Below, one piece after another: positions 37,161 to 45,347 of a DNA stretch of 64,000 bases. The notes under the pieces were generated by a model. It was not told where the DNA came from. It did no database searches and saw only the letters and a program-made list of their open reading frames with translations. Source of the DNA: Caldifarciminota bacterium (lineage in GTDB: Bacteria; Hydrothermota; Tepidihabitantia; SM23-42); the NCBI GenBank assembly GCA_020353055.1, contig CP070686.1, positions 823,189 to 887,188 of the forward strand, written 5' to 3'. Position 1 is the stretch's first letter. Each line of letters begins with the position of its first letter. A program made the translations under genes and the position numbers.

Positions 37161-38669
37161 TCAACTCGTCGCCTTCGTTCTATCCTCCTGTGACATTTTC
37201 GCCAGATTCTCGACTTCTTTCAGATCAAGTTTCAAACCCTGCGCAACCCGGGTTCCGTACTCGATATCAGCTTTGTAAAAAAGCGCCGTTTGGCGAAGCT
37301 GGATACGTTTCTGCGCATTCCTTAAATGATCAATGATATTCCCGACCAGGTGTTCCCGGTCCAGATCAGTCATAACCTTTCGATAGAGGTTGCCCGCCTG
37401 AACGAAGTCGTCGTTGGGATGAACATAAGGTTGTCGAGCTCCTTTACCCGAAAATTCCAGCGACGGCTCTGCGAATTCCGGCTGCGGTGCAGGACCTTCG
37501 AAGCTGTTCGGATAGTAATTTGGACCACCACCACCGTTATCATCTACGCGCATTGCGCCGTCACGCTGATAGTTTTCGGCCTTCACACCTTTTGGCGAGT
37601 TGACCGGGATCAAATGATAGTTAGGACCGAGCCGGTAACGGTGTGCATCATGATAGAATATTATCCGCCCCTGCAGCATCTTATCCGGAGAAGAACCCAT
37701 ACCCGGAACAAAGTTGCCTGGACAAAAGGCTGATTGTTCCACCTCAGCAAAGTAATTTTGTGGGTTCCGGTTCAGAACCATACGACCGACCGGGATCACC
37801 GGAAAATCACCATGTGGTAAAACCTTCGTTACATCAAAAGGATTGAATTTGTAGGTGTTTGCCTGCTCGGGCTTCATGACCTGGATCTGCACATCCCAGG
37901 CCGGATATTCGCCGCCTTTGATCGCTTTATATAGATCATCTGTCGCGATGTCCGGACTCTCGCCAGCAAGCCGCGTTGCTTCCTGCCGTCCATAATTTTT
38001 GACACCTTGCACTGTCTTAAAATGTATTTTCACCCAGAAATATTCACCATTCGAATTCCACCATTTGAAGGTATGACCTCCATAGCCATTCATATTACGG
38101 TAGCTCATCGGAGTACCGCGGTCCGAAAAGAGAATCGTGACCTGATGAATCGATTCTGGAGTCAGAGATAGAAAATCCCAGAACATGTCCGGATCCTTGG
38201 CGTTGGTGGCTGGATTCCGTTTTTGTGTATGAATAAAATCAGGGAATTTGATGACATCGCGGATAAAGAATACCGGCGTGTTATTGCCCACCATGTCAAA
38301 GTTACCTTCTTCCGTGTAGAATTTCACGGCAAACCCACGGGGGTCACGGGCCGTATCTGCCGAACCTTTCTCCCCACCGACCGTGGAAAATCTCGCAAAG
38401 ACCTCGGTACGCTTGCCGATCTCGGAAAGGAATTTGGCCCTGGTGTATTTCGTAACATCATGCGTAACCTCGAAATATCCACCTGCCCCTGCGCCCTTAG
38501 CGTGTACTACCCGCTCGGGGATACGCTCACGATTGAAGTGCGCCAGTTTTTCAGCAAGATGAATATCTTCAAAAACTGTGGGTCCTGGAATGCCCACGGT
38601 TATGCTGTTCTGATCATCATCGACCGGTTTACCAAAATTGTTGGTTAGTTTTTTTTGTTCTTTTGCCAT
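37161..38669 (-). CDS. katA: Monofunctional haem catalase
   Basis: 502 residues, small-subunit clade length. Distal haem side: [20 protein letters not shown] with the catalytic His (~56) and [12 protein letters not shown] with the conserved Asn (~128). Proximal side: [24 protein letters not shown] with the haem-ligating Tyr. It converts hydrogen peroxide to water and oxygen in the cytosol. The start has AAAAGGAGGTTGCA before ATG. The presence of catalase suggests at least occasional exposure to oxygen. No regulator gene adjoins it. Confidence 0.97.
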   Translation of the reverse strand: MAKEQKKLTNNFGKPVDDDQNSITVGIPGPTVFEDIHLAEKLAHFNRERIPERVVHAKGAGAGGYFEVTHDVTKYTRAKFLSEIGKRTEVFARFSTVGGEKGSADTARDPRGFAVKFYTEEGNFDMVGNNTPVFFIRDVIKFPDFIHTQKRNPATNAKDPDMFWDFLSLTPESIHQVTILFSDRGTPMSYRNMNGYGGHTFKWWNSNGEYFWVKIHFKTVQGVKNYGRQEATRLAGESPDIATDDLYKAIKGGEYPAWDVQIQVMKPEQANTYKFNPFDVTKVLPHGDFPVIPVGRMVLNRNPQNYFAEVEQSAFCPGNFVPGMGSSPDKMLQGRIIFYHDAHRYRLGPNYHLIPVNSPKGVKAENYQRDGAMRVDDNGGGGPNYYPNSFEGPAPQPEFAEPSLEFSGKGARQPYVHPNDDFVQAGNLYRKVMTDLDREHLVGNIIDHLRNAQKRIQLRQTALFYKADIEYGTRVAQGLKLDLKEVENLAKMSQEDRTKATS

Positions 38670-38984
38670 TGCAACCTCCTTTTATATACTAGGCAAACAA
38701 AAACATATGAAAGTAATCAGCATAGTGCATTATCTGTTCCTCTTAAGATTATTCAGCAGCAGGAGGATTATCGTGATCTACGATTACGTAGCGGAGTTTT
38801 TGCTATTGATTTCCCTCAGCTGACGATCTCTACGATCCCCCCGTCGTTTTTCCAAAAAGCAAAAATACCCCCACGATTCGATCACCCTCTTCAATAACAA
38901 TATATAAACAATAGCAACCGGGTCGGTTCTGTCAACTATCTACTCACTGCCCGCGTCTGCATGCAACTCAGAGAGGTACGCGGT
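38670..38984. other. Catalase upstream region, no gene seen
   Basis: AT-rich stretch directly upstream of the catalase gene; it must contain its promoter. A TATATA-like box sits just before the ribosome-binding site on the minus strand, but no convincing PerR or Fur operator was recognised. Confidence 0.45.
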
Positions 38985-39322
38985 CATTCTCCGGTTTGGC
39001 CGGGGAATCCAGACCGAATCACGCAACCCCGGCATTGCGAGGATAGCACAGCCAGCCGCGGCAATCTCAACGTCTAACACAATATACAACTGAGATTGCT
39101 TCATCATTACATTCCTCGCAATGACATGGAACGATTGTTATTGTTCGAGCACGTGACGTAAGGAACGCATTGAGAGATACTATCCCTGCTGCAATCATTT
39201 CTTTTAACGATATTAACGAAAATAACGCATTCTAGTAGCGCAAACCACCGCAGTTCTAGCGTAGACGGACGTGTCTTCAACGTAGTGTGAGTACAGCTTA
39301 CGGTACGCAAGCGTGTCTCCAG
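38985..39322 (+). repeat. Cluster of several repeat families
   Basis: In order: GTCATTCTCCGGTTTGGCCG ... GGAATCCAG (38983-39012), GGCATTGCGAGG ... CGGCAATCTC (39031-39068), an inverted copy of that element (GAGATTGCTTC ... CCTCGCAATGACAT, to 39125), a TAACG array (39204-39240), and ACGTGTCTTCAACG / AAGCGTGTCTCCAG units (to 39322). No gene is present in the gap. Confidence 0.65.
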
Positions 39323-39390
39323 TTATTGGCCTCAAACTCTCATCTTCTTAAATTCTCAATTTCCTAAAGTAGGAAGTGTCCGAATGTGTG

Positions 39391-42078
39391 TTATCGGGTG
39401 CTCTGAATAAACGGCCTGCTTTTCGCTTGTTCGATCTCCCATTTCTTACGTTCTGAACGAAGTTTAAAGAGATCGACTTCTTTCCAGATCAAACCTTCTT
39501 CCCGCGCCGGGATGCTCTTATCGACGCGTTCCCTTTCGGGGGTGTAGATAAAGGAATCGCCAAATTCAGCGACATTGGCGAAGAAACAGTAGGCATAAAT
39601 CGACCTGCGAGCATCAAAATGAGCAGCCTTGAAGTCGGCGGTAACTGGAGTAAAGGCAGGGTTAATAATGATATCTACTTGTGGATCAGCATTCTTCAGT
39701 TCCACTCTCAGGTCCATGTCAAGGAAATCTCGACATATTATGATCGCGATCCTTCCAAATTCAGTGCTACAAATTAAGGTCTTTTGTGGGGACGCAAGCC
39801 CAACGATTCCTTCTGTTAGCCTGGTTCCTTGGAAGTGAATATTAGCCGGGATATGCTTTGCTTGCTCACAAATCACACCGTTGGGTGACACAACGATGCT
39901 GAGATTCCGCTTTGTCTTATGATCGTGGTAGGAGCCAGGGACTATGAACATATTGTGAGTCTTGGCAAGAGAAACTATGTCTTCAAGAATTTGAACATAG
40001 TTCAGGTCAATAGTAAGTTCGGGAAAAACCAGCAGGTCGATTCCCACTTCTGACGCAGCTTCAACCATCTTCTGGACTTTTGCCCGAATGGGATCCACGA
40101 TCTCTTCCCGAAACCCGAACAGACCAGGTGCAAGCTCCTTGTAGAATTCGTGAATGATATTCCCTGCCTTTGACAATCCGATCTGAGCAATACCAACGAG
40201 AAACCTGCTCTTTTCCACTTTTTGAAATTCCATAAGGCGGTCGATATGAACGAGTTTGTACTTCTTCGTTTGTATTTCTTCATCTGAAGTTCGCTTCTCT
40301 TCTATTACACTGGTTATGGTCTTCTGAATCATTTGCTCAAGGAGCGCATCGATATTCGTTAGATCGATCATCTTTTGTTTCGACGGTTCCTGTTCAATGA
40401 GCGACTCCCATTTTTTCAACTGAGATTGCAAAGAGTCACGTTCCTGTGCAATTAACCTGGCCAATCTGCTTAACCCCTTCTCTTCAGCAATAGCGTGGGC
40501 TTGTGCGAGCAATTTCTTTGCCTGCCCCATATCGAGTTCAATTAGAGCCAGCTTTGACTGCAGCAAATACACCTCGGTGAGAAGCAAGTGTGACGACTGC
40601 CTCTTAGAGATATCAAGAAGCCGGCTCGTCAACTCCTTTATCTCCCCAAACAACTCCTCCTCTCCAGTGACTTTCAATTCGGACAGCAACAAGTCACACA
40701 AGTGGATCATGGCGGTGACGGCTAACGTATGGTCAACAACTTTTTCTTCGGTCACCTCTTCGAGGATCCTCACTGCTTCTAACTTATGCCGTGATCGCTT
40801 ACTGGATTTCAGCCATAGGGCTTTGGCAACACGATAGCGCTGATCGATCACCTTGTTGTCGTTGTTCTTATTGATCTGCTCGAGATTATTCAGGTACTGC
40901 TCTGCCATGGACGAATCTTCTCTTTCAAGTGCTACCCAAAACAGGTTGAATAGCACTAAGGCAGCATACGGGGCGTTCTGCATTTCTTCATACATTGCCA
41001 GACTCTGCTTGTAGCACTGCAGTGATTGCTCAATGCTCTCCTTTTTCCAGTAAAGCCCACCTAGGTTACTGAGTGACAAGGCGATCTCTTGCTTGAATCC
41101 TAATTCCTGGTAGAGTTCGAGAGCCTTCTGAAAGCACTCCAGCGCCTGACCGAGCTCCCCTCTTAGCATAAAAATATCCCCAAGGTTGTTGGTAGCAAGG
41201 GCGATGTTTGCTTTGTTCGCCAATTCCTCACTTGTGACAAGACTTTTCCGGTAATAATCCACCGCAAGGTCTAATTCACCTTTAAGGTGGTACACGGATC
41301 CAATGTTAATAAGGGTAGTAGCAATTTCCCATTTAAGGCCGAGCTCTTCTTTGATCGCCAGACTTCGCTGATAAACATCCAGTGCACTGTCAAGTTCCCC
41401 CTTCATGCAGTAAACATTACCCAGATTGTTGAGCGATGCCCCAATTCTCCGCTTGTCGCCAATTACCTCATTCATCGTACGGCTTCGCTGATGGTACTCT
41501 ACCGACCGCTCAAGATCGCCTTTCGACCAGTAAACGAGACCCAGGTTGTTGAACACATTAGCCATTCCTGGCAGATCTTCCAATTTCTCCATGATCTCAA
41601 GACTCAATTCATGATACTCAATGGCCCTATTCAAATTACCTTTATACCAGTGAATGATCCCGCCGTTACATAGCAATTCTGCCTTTCTCCTGTTGAATGC
41701 TCGTGCTTTATCATCTGCTTGAGCAAACTGCACACCTTTGATCAACCGCTCACTCTCATCCAACGCTCTGAGACCCATGTTAAATTCCCCTGATCGCCAA
41801 GCGATTTCGACCTGCAATGCATACAATTCTACTGCACTTAGAACATCCTTCTGCTTAAGCGCACTCTGCAAAACACTCTCTGTCAATTTCAGAGCGTCTT
41901 TGAATTTACCAACCTTCATTTTGATCTTAATTTCGAGTAGCGCGCAAACGAGACGGCTTTTTTTAGACAATCCTTTGCGTGACTTGATCATACCAAGGAG
42001 ATCAAGTGCTTCCTCAATTTTCCCCTCATTCAGCAATGACTCTACTCGAGAGATCTCATCGTGAACAGTAGTTCTCAT
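39391..42078 (-). CDS. TPR-repeat protein fused to a C-terminal carbon-nitrogen hydrolase (nitrilase) domain
   Basis: 895 residues, no signal peptide, so probably cytosolic. Residues ~1-560 are about a dozen tetratricopeptide repeats; the central ones are regular 40-residue units of the Kinesin-light-chain/Rapsyn type (LNNLGNVYCMKGELDSALDVYQ...). A helical linker (~560-620) follows. Residues ~626-895 form a nitrilase-superfamily domain with a complete triad: Glu687 in LVFPEL, Lys741 in AKHIPAN and Cys782 in IIICRDF. The domain should hydrolyse or condense amide/nitrile C-N bonds; the TPRs are likely to bind protein partners. The substrate is unknown. The ATG has GGAAGAGTTAA upstream. Confidence 0.9.
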   Translation of the reverse strand: MRTTVHDEISRVESLLNEGKIEEALDLLGMIKSRKGLSKKSRLVCALLEIKIKMKVGKFKDALKLTESVLQSALKQKDVLSAVELYALQVEIAWRSGEFNMGLRALDESERLIKGVQFAQADDKARAFNRRKAELLCNGGIIHWYKGNLNRAIEYHELSLEIMEKLEDLPGMANVFNNLGLVYWSKGDLERSVEYHQRSRTMNEVIGDKRRIGASLNNLGNVYCMKGELDSALDVYQRSLAIKEELGLKWEIATTLINIGSVYHLKGELDLAVDYYRKSLVTSEELANKANIALATNNLGDIFMLRGELGQALECFQKALELYQELGFKQEIALSLSNLGGLYWKKESIEQSLQCYKQSLAMYEEMQNAPYAALVLFNLFWVALEREDSSMAEQYLNNLEQINKNNDNKVIDQRYRVAKALWLKSSKRSRHKLEAVRILEEVTEEKVVDHTLAVTAMIHLCDLLLSELKVTGEEELFGEIKELTSRLLDISKRQSSHLLLTEVYLLQSKLALIELDMGQAKKLLAQAHAIAEEKGLSRLARLIAQERDSLQSQLKKWESLIEQEPSKQKMIDLTNIDALLEQMIQKTITSVIEEKRTSDEEIQTKKYKLVHIDRLMEFQKVEKSRFLVGIAQIGLSKAGNIIHEFYKELAPGLFGFREEIVDPIRAKVQKMVEAASEVGIDLLVFPELTIDLNYVQILEDIVSLAKTHNMFIVPGSYHDHKTKRNLSIVVSPNGVICEQAKHIPANIHFQGTRLTEGIVGLASPQKTLICSTEFGRIAIIICRDFLDMDLRVELKNADPQVDIIINPAFTPVTADFKAAHFDARRSIYAYCFFANVAEFGDSFIYTPERERVDKSIPAREEGLIWKEVDLFKLRSERKKWEIEQAKSRPFIQSTR

Positions 42079-42245
42079 TTAACTCTTCCTGCAATGTGCA
42101 GTAATAGGAAAAGATACGTAACATACCGTCGTGGATGCAATATTTGTTTTTTAGAAATCTGTGTCATGTATTATTGGTTCTTGCTCTTATGCTATACCCC
42201 ACAATGACTCCCGAACTATTATCATGAAAAAAAACACAAAGTCAA

Positions 42246-42474
42246 CAGGCGACGATTGACGCAGTACGTAACACGATTCCGTCATTGCGAGGAGTCCCGC
42301 ACTCCGATATTCCTCTGGATAGGAGGCGGGACGACGAAGTCCCGCACTGCGGGATTCCGAATCCTTGTGTATTATTTAATTTCTTTAATGATGGAATCGG
42401 AACAATCTCAGCAGTTCAACGGTATTAACGATAATAGCGATATTAACGGAAGTAATGATAATAACGTCTTAAGG
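42246..42474 (+). repeat. Composite intergenic repeat between divergent genes
   Basis: ACGATTGACGCAGTACG tract, CCGTCATTGCGAGGAGTCC ... GACGACGAAGTCCCGC ... GGGATTCCGAATCC (42280-42363), then GGAACAATCTCAGCAGTTC and a TAACG array (42417-42474) with units TAACGATAA, TAGCGATAT, TAACGGAAG, TAATGATAA, TAACG. The array points the same way as all others although it lies between divergently transcribed genes. Confidence 0.7.
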
Positions 42475-42529
42475 CCTTTGTTTTCCGTCAAGAAATACAT
42501 CAATATCGTTGTACCCTGTTATTAGCCCC

Positions 42530-42575
42530 TTGACAACAAGCCAATTTATGCTATAATATATTAGAATTTATTCTA
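42530..42575 (+). promoter_or_regulatory. Promoter and operator of the winged-helix regulator
   Basis: TTGACA (42530-42535) and TATAAT (42552-42557) are both consensus, spaced by 16 bases. Directly downstream, at the expected transcription start, is a perfect inverted repeat TAGAAT-tt-ATTCTA (42562-42575). This is a natural autoregulatory operator for the HTH protein encoded 11 bp further on. The mRNA leader would be only about 20 nt and has no strong Shine-Dalgarno. Confidence 0.7.
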
Positions 42576-42585
42576 TATTAGAAAA

Positions 42586-43167
42586 ATGACTAATAAAGAC
42601 CTTACTCCTAAGCAGCTGCTTGAGCTCAAACGAAATAGCCAGATTAAGGCTTACGTACACCCAACACGTATTACCATACTGCGGATGCTTGCCACTAAGA
42701 AGAGGACCGTGTCGAGCGTGGCGAAGGAACTCAACGTGCATCCCGCGAATATAACTCATCATTTCAAACTTCTTGAGAGAGTCGGGTTGATTAAACTTGT
42801 AGAGAAAAGAGACATCGGCAAGAACATCGAAAAATACTATCGATCGGTTGCGCGTAGCTTCGTTGTGAATGCCGACAGATCAGGGAGATCCAGCAAACAA
42901 GCACTTGAGTTGTCGATACTGAGAAATCACCTATCCACAGCAATTGGCACGGTGAAGACGGATGATAAACATAAGGTTGTGGCCGTCATAAGGATTGCCA
43001 GAATTACACCCCGTGATATCAAGGTTTTGCACAGCAAAATCATGAAACTCATCCAGGAATTTGCGCGGTTCGACTCCGCAAGTGGTAAGTCATACACACT
43101 GAATATCAGTGCGTATCCAAATGAAACAGATTACGTCTCCCGGGAAAAAATAATTATCGATCACTAA
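42586..43167 (+). CDS. ArsR-type winged-helix transcriptional regulator
   Basis: 193 residues. An N-terminal winged helix (~20-90) with VHPTRITILRMLATKKRTVSSVAKELNVHPANITHHFKLLERVGLIKLVEK is of the ArsR/HTH-20 type. The C-terminal ~100 residues (VVAVIRIARITPRDIKVLHSKIMKLIQEF) may be a sensing or dimerisation domain. No metal-binding Cys motif is seen. It is preceded by a strong promoter with an overlapping inverted repeat and followed 11 bp later by a serine hydrolase gene, so it probably controls that gene and itself. Confidence 0.85.
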   Translation: MTNKDLTPKQLLELKRNSQIKAYVHPTRITILRMLATKKRTVSSVAKELNVHPANITHHFKLLERVGLIKLVEKRDIGKNIEKYYRSVARSFVVNADRSGRSSKQALELSILRNHLSTAIGTVKTDDKHKVVAVIRIARITPRDIKVLHSKIMKLIQEFARFDSASGKSYTLNISAYPNETDYVSREKIIIDH

Positions 43168-43178
43168 GGAGGATATAT

Positions 43179-44411
43179 ATGAAAAGGAAACTGCCCGGCA
43201 TAGGCAAAAGGGGAATGGTTCTAATTGCTTTGATCGTTGTGATGCGCGCGCCTTTCGGCACTACCTCCACATCGGAGAAATGGCAGCCAGAAATACGGAG
43301 CAGCGAATCCCTCACGGATTTGTTGACCGGAATAAGTGAACTCTACGATCAGCCTGCTGTAGCAGCGGCGCTGGTGTATGGAGATTCCATTATGGCAGAA
43401 GCTACCATTGGAAATATTGTCTATGGCGAAGAAAAGACAGTCAACGAAAAAAGCCGGTTTCACATCGGCTCAACCACCAAGTCAATGACCGCTGTGCTTG
43501 TCGCAATGCTCGTCAGCGAAGGAAGACTATCATACGACATGACTCTTCAGCAAGTTCTTCAAGACATACCGATGCGTGATGAATACCGCAAAGCTACGAT
43601 TCACGATCTACTCTGCAACAAAGCGGGAATCATCGCTTTTCAAATAACAACATTCGAAGATCCTGACATTGTCGAGAAGCTCACTACGGAAATACCCAAG
43701 GCATACCCTGACCCGACCGACCAGCGTCGTGAAGTTACAAAGCTAGCATTGAGCCTCGAGCCCATTGCCGAACCAGGCACAAAAGTTATCTACTCTAACA
43801 TCGGATGGCCAATAATCGGCTACATTATTGAACTGGCCACCGAACAGTCTTACGAAAAGCTTTTGCAGGAAAGAATATTCAAACCCCTCGGTATGAATAC
43901 GGCGAGAATCGGCGGTTGGCCTGCATCTCCATCCGACCCGGACCAGCCACGTGGACACTATATCAATCCGGAGAATAAAGCTGAACCAACGCCACAGGGT
44001 TTGGATGATGAGTACGTGCTTTCGCCATGGATGAATCCAAGCGGTGGCGTTCACTGCAGCATACATGATTACGCCATCTATGCCCGGGAACATCTGGCAG
44101 GGTTGCAGGGCAAAGGAAAGCTGCTAAGTCAAAGCGAATACGAGACTATTCATACAATACACGTAAGGACAAACATCCGAGACATGTATCCCCACATGAA
44201 AGACGACCGGGAAGCGATGTTCGGATACGGATGGGGAATCGCCGAGAAGGAATACGGAAATCTCAGTCTAGGAGCTGGCAGCGGCGGCACATTCTTCGCC
44301 CAGATATATGTTTACCCTGCCTTGAATTTTGCCTTTGTCGGATTCACCAACTGTGGGAATGGAGCACCCGCACTGAGGGATATTTATCAAAAGGTAACTG
44401 GATTGGAATAG
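43179..44411 (+). CDS. Exported serine hydrolase (beta-lactamase family), regulated by the upstream HTH protein
   Basis: 410 residues with AAGGAGGATATAT before the ATG and a membrane-targeting N-terminus (RGMVLIALIVVMRAPFG). Active-site motifs: GSTTKSMT (Ser98, Lys101), IYSNIGW (~207) and a third-motif region LGAGSGGTF near residue 370, where the usual H/K-x-G reads G-S-G. It has the class-C beta-lactamase/DD-peptidase fold; the substrate is unknown. Co-transcribed with the regulator, a pairing reminiscent of inducible hydrolases. It converges on the 44587 gene with a TAACG array between. Confidence 0.87.
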   Translation: MKRKLPGIGKRGMVLIALIVVMRAPFGTTSTSEKWQPEIRSSESLTDLLTGISELYDQPAVAAALVYGDSIMAEATIGNIVYGEEKTVNEKSRFHIGSTTKSMTAVLVAMLVSEGRLSYDMTLQQVLQDIPMRDEYRKATIHDLLCNKAGIIAFQITTFEDPDIVEKLTTEIPKAYPDPTDQRREVTKLALSLEPIAEPGTKVIYSNIGWPIIGYIIELATEQSYEKLLQERIFKPLGMNTARIGGWPASPSDPDQPRGHYINPENKAEPTPQGLDDEYVLSPWMNPSGGVHCSIHDYAIYAREHLAGLQGKGKLLSQSEYETIHTIHVRTNIRDMYPHMKDDREAMFGYGWGIAEKEYGNLSLGAGSGGTFFAQIYVYPALNFAFVGFTNCGNGAPALRDIYQKVTGLE

Positions 44412-44414
44412 CAA

Positions 44415-44594
44415 TCTAAGCCTAACGCAAGACGCCCAACGACGTGAAGATACGAACCTCGAGGTTAGAAACTCAATAGCGAGAAGTTTAGGGGCCGCGA
44501 TGAACATATCTGGTGAAAAGTCGTCAATGATATCAACGGGATTAGCGAAAATAACGATACTAGCGAGATTAGCGGGAATAACGGGACTAACGTT
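44415..44594 (+). repeat. TAACG array between convergent genes
   Basis: CTAACGCAAGACGCCCAACG is followed by a GAGGTTAGAAACTCAATAG segment and one of the longest arrays (44523-44594): TCAATGATA, TCAACGGGA, TTAGCGAAA, ATAACGATA, CTAGCGAGA, TTAGCGGGA, ATAACGGGA, CTAACG. It overlaps the very end of the minus-strand gene. Confidence 0.7.
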
Positions 44595-45219
44595 TTCTCA
44601 GGCTCTTAACGATCATGACAGCCAAAGATACGAGACCCACCAACAACCAGATCATCAGGATTGCGATGGTTAAGAGAAGAAAACTGAAATCAAGATCAAA
44701 TTGAAACTGCATGTATTGAAATTTCCAGGTCAAATTTTCCCTTACCATCACTGCAGAGAGCCGTAAGGGCAAGACCAAGAAACGGGACATGTCGGATTTC
44801 ACATAACCTATCGTCGAAATCCATGCTACATTTCCTGATACTGAGATATGCGCATTATCCATGAGAAAAGTGCAATCTCCCCAAGATTCCCAATCGCTAT
44901 AAATCAACCGCGAGACATTTTTTCGCCCCACTAATATTTCGTTAGGCATTGTACCAAGAACCAGAATGTTCTCTTGCGAAAAAAGTTGCTCCATGAAAGA
45001 TTCTACTTCGGTTGTGTCCCGATTGGCATACCCCTCCTGAAATCTATGTAACTGGTCAACGATCTCTGCGCGAACACTGTCAGAGGCGTTACCGTAAGAA
45101 TAAACATAGTCATCTTTGCCATCATAATATTCATTGTGTGAATGACGTAGCACAATGATCACCGTATATAATAAAACACAAATGAAAATAACCTTGAGAA
45201 TCTGTTTTACAATCTTCAT
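44587..45219 (-). CDS. Membrane-anchored NTF2/SnoaL-like (DUF4440-type) domain protein
   Basis: 210 residues: an N-terminal membrane helix (~8-25), a soluble domain (~50-165) with EIVDQLHRFQEGYANRDTTEV, GRKNVSRLIYSDW and a WKFQYMQFQF strand, and a C-terminal helix plus KSLRKR tail. The soluble part resembles the NTF2-like SnoaL/DUF4440 cone fold, in which it would hold a small ligand or act as an enzyme. The function is unknown. It has GAGGGAGGATTAA before ATG. The ABC-transporter genes lie upstream on the same strand, 128 bp away. Confidence 0.7.
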   Translation of the reverse strand: MKIVKQILKVIFICVLLYTVIIVLRHSHNEYYDGKDDYVYSYGNASDSVRAEIVDQLHRFQEGYANRDTTEVESFMEQLFSQENILVLGTMPNEILVGRKNVSRLIYSDWESWGDCTFLMDNAHISVSGNVAWISTIGYVKSDMSRFLVLPLRLSAVMVRENLTWKFQYMQFQFDLDFSFLLLTIAILMIWLLVGLVSLAVMIVKSLRKR

Positions 45220-45347
45220 TTAATCCTCCCTCATTTCCGGATTGCAATATTCACACTGGTGTCAAATACCTGACCTGGCTCGAGTATCCACATTGATGTG
45301 ACTGATTTAAAACGCAAACGGGACTTCAGTTTGCAGGTCGGTATCGT

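Noticed and set aside
39107..39310. Small minus-strand open frame in the gap downstream of the TPR-nitrilase gene
   Set aside because: It lies entirely in repeat modules (CATTGCGAG element, TAACG array) and has no plausible start signal.
44523..44594. TAACG arrays as CRISPR
   Set aside because: The period is 9 bases with no spacer of CRISPR size, and no cas genes are present.
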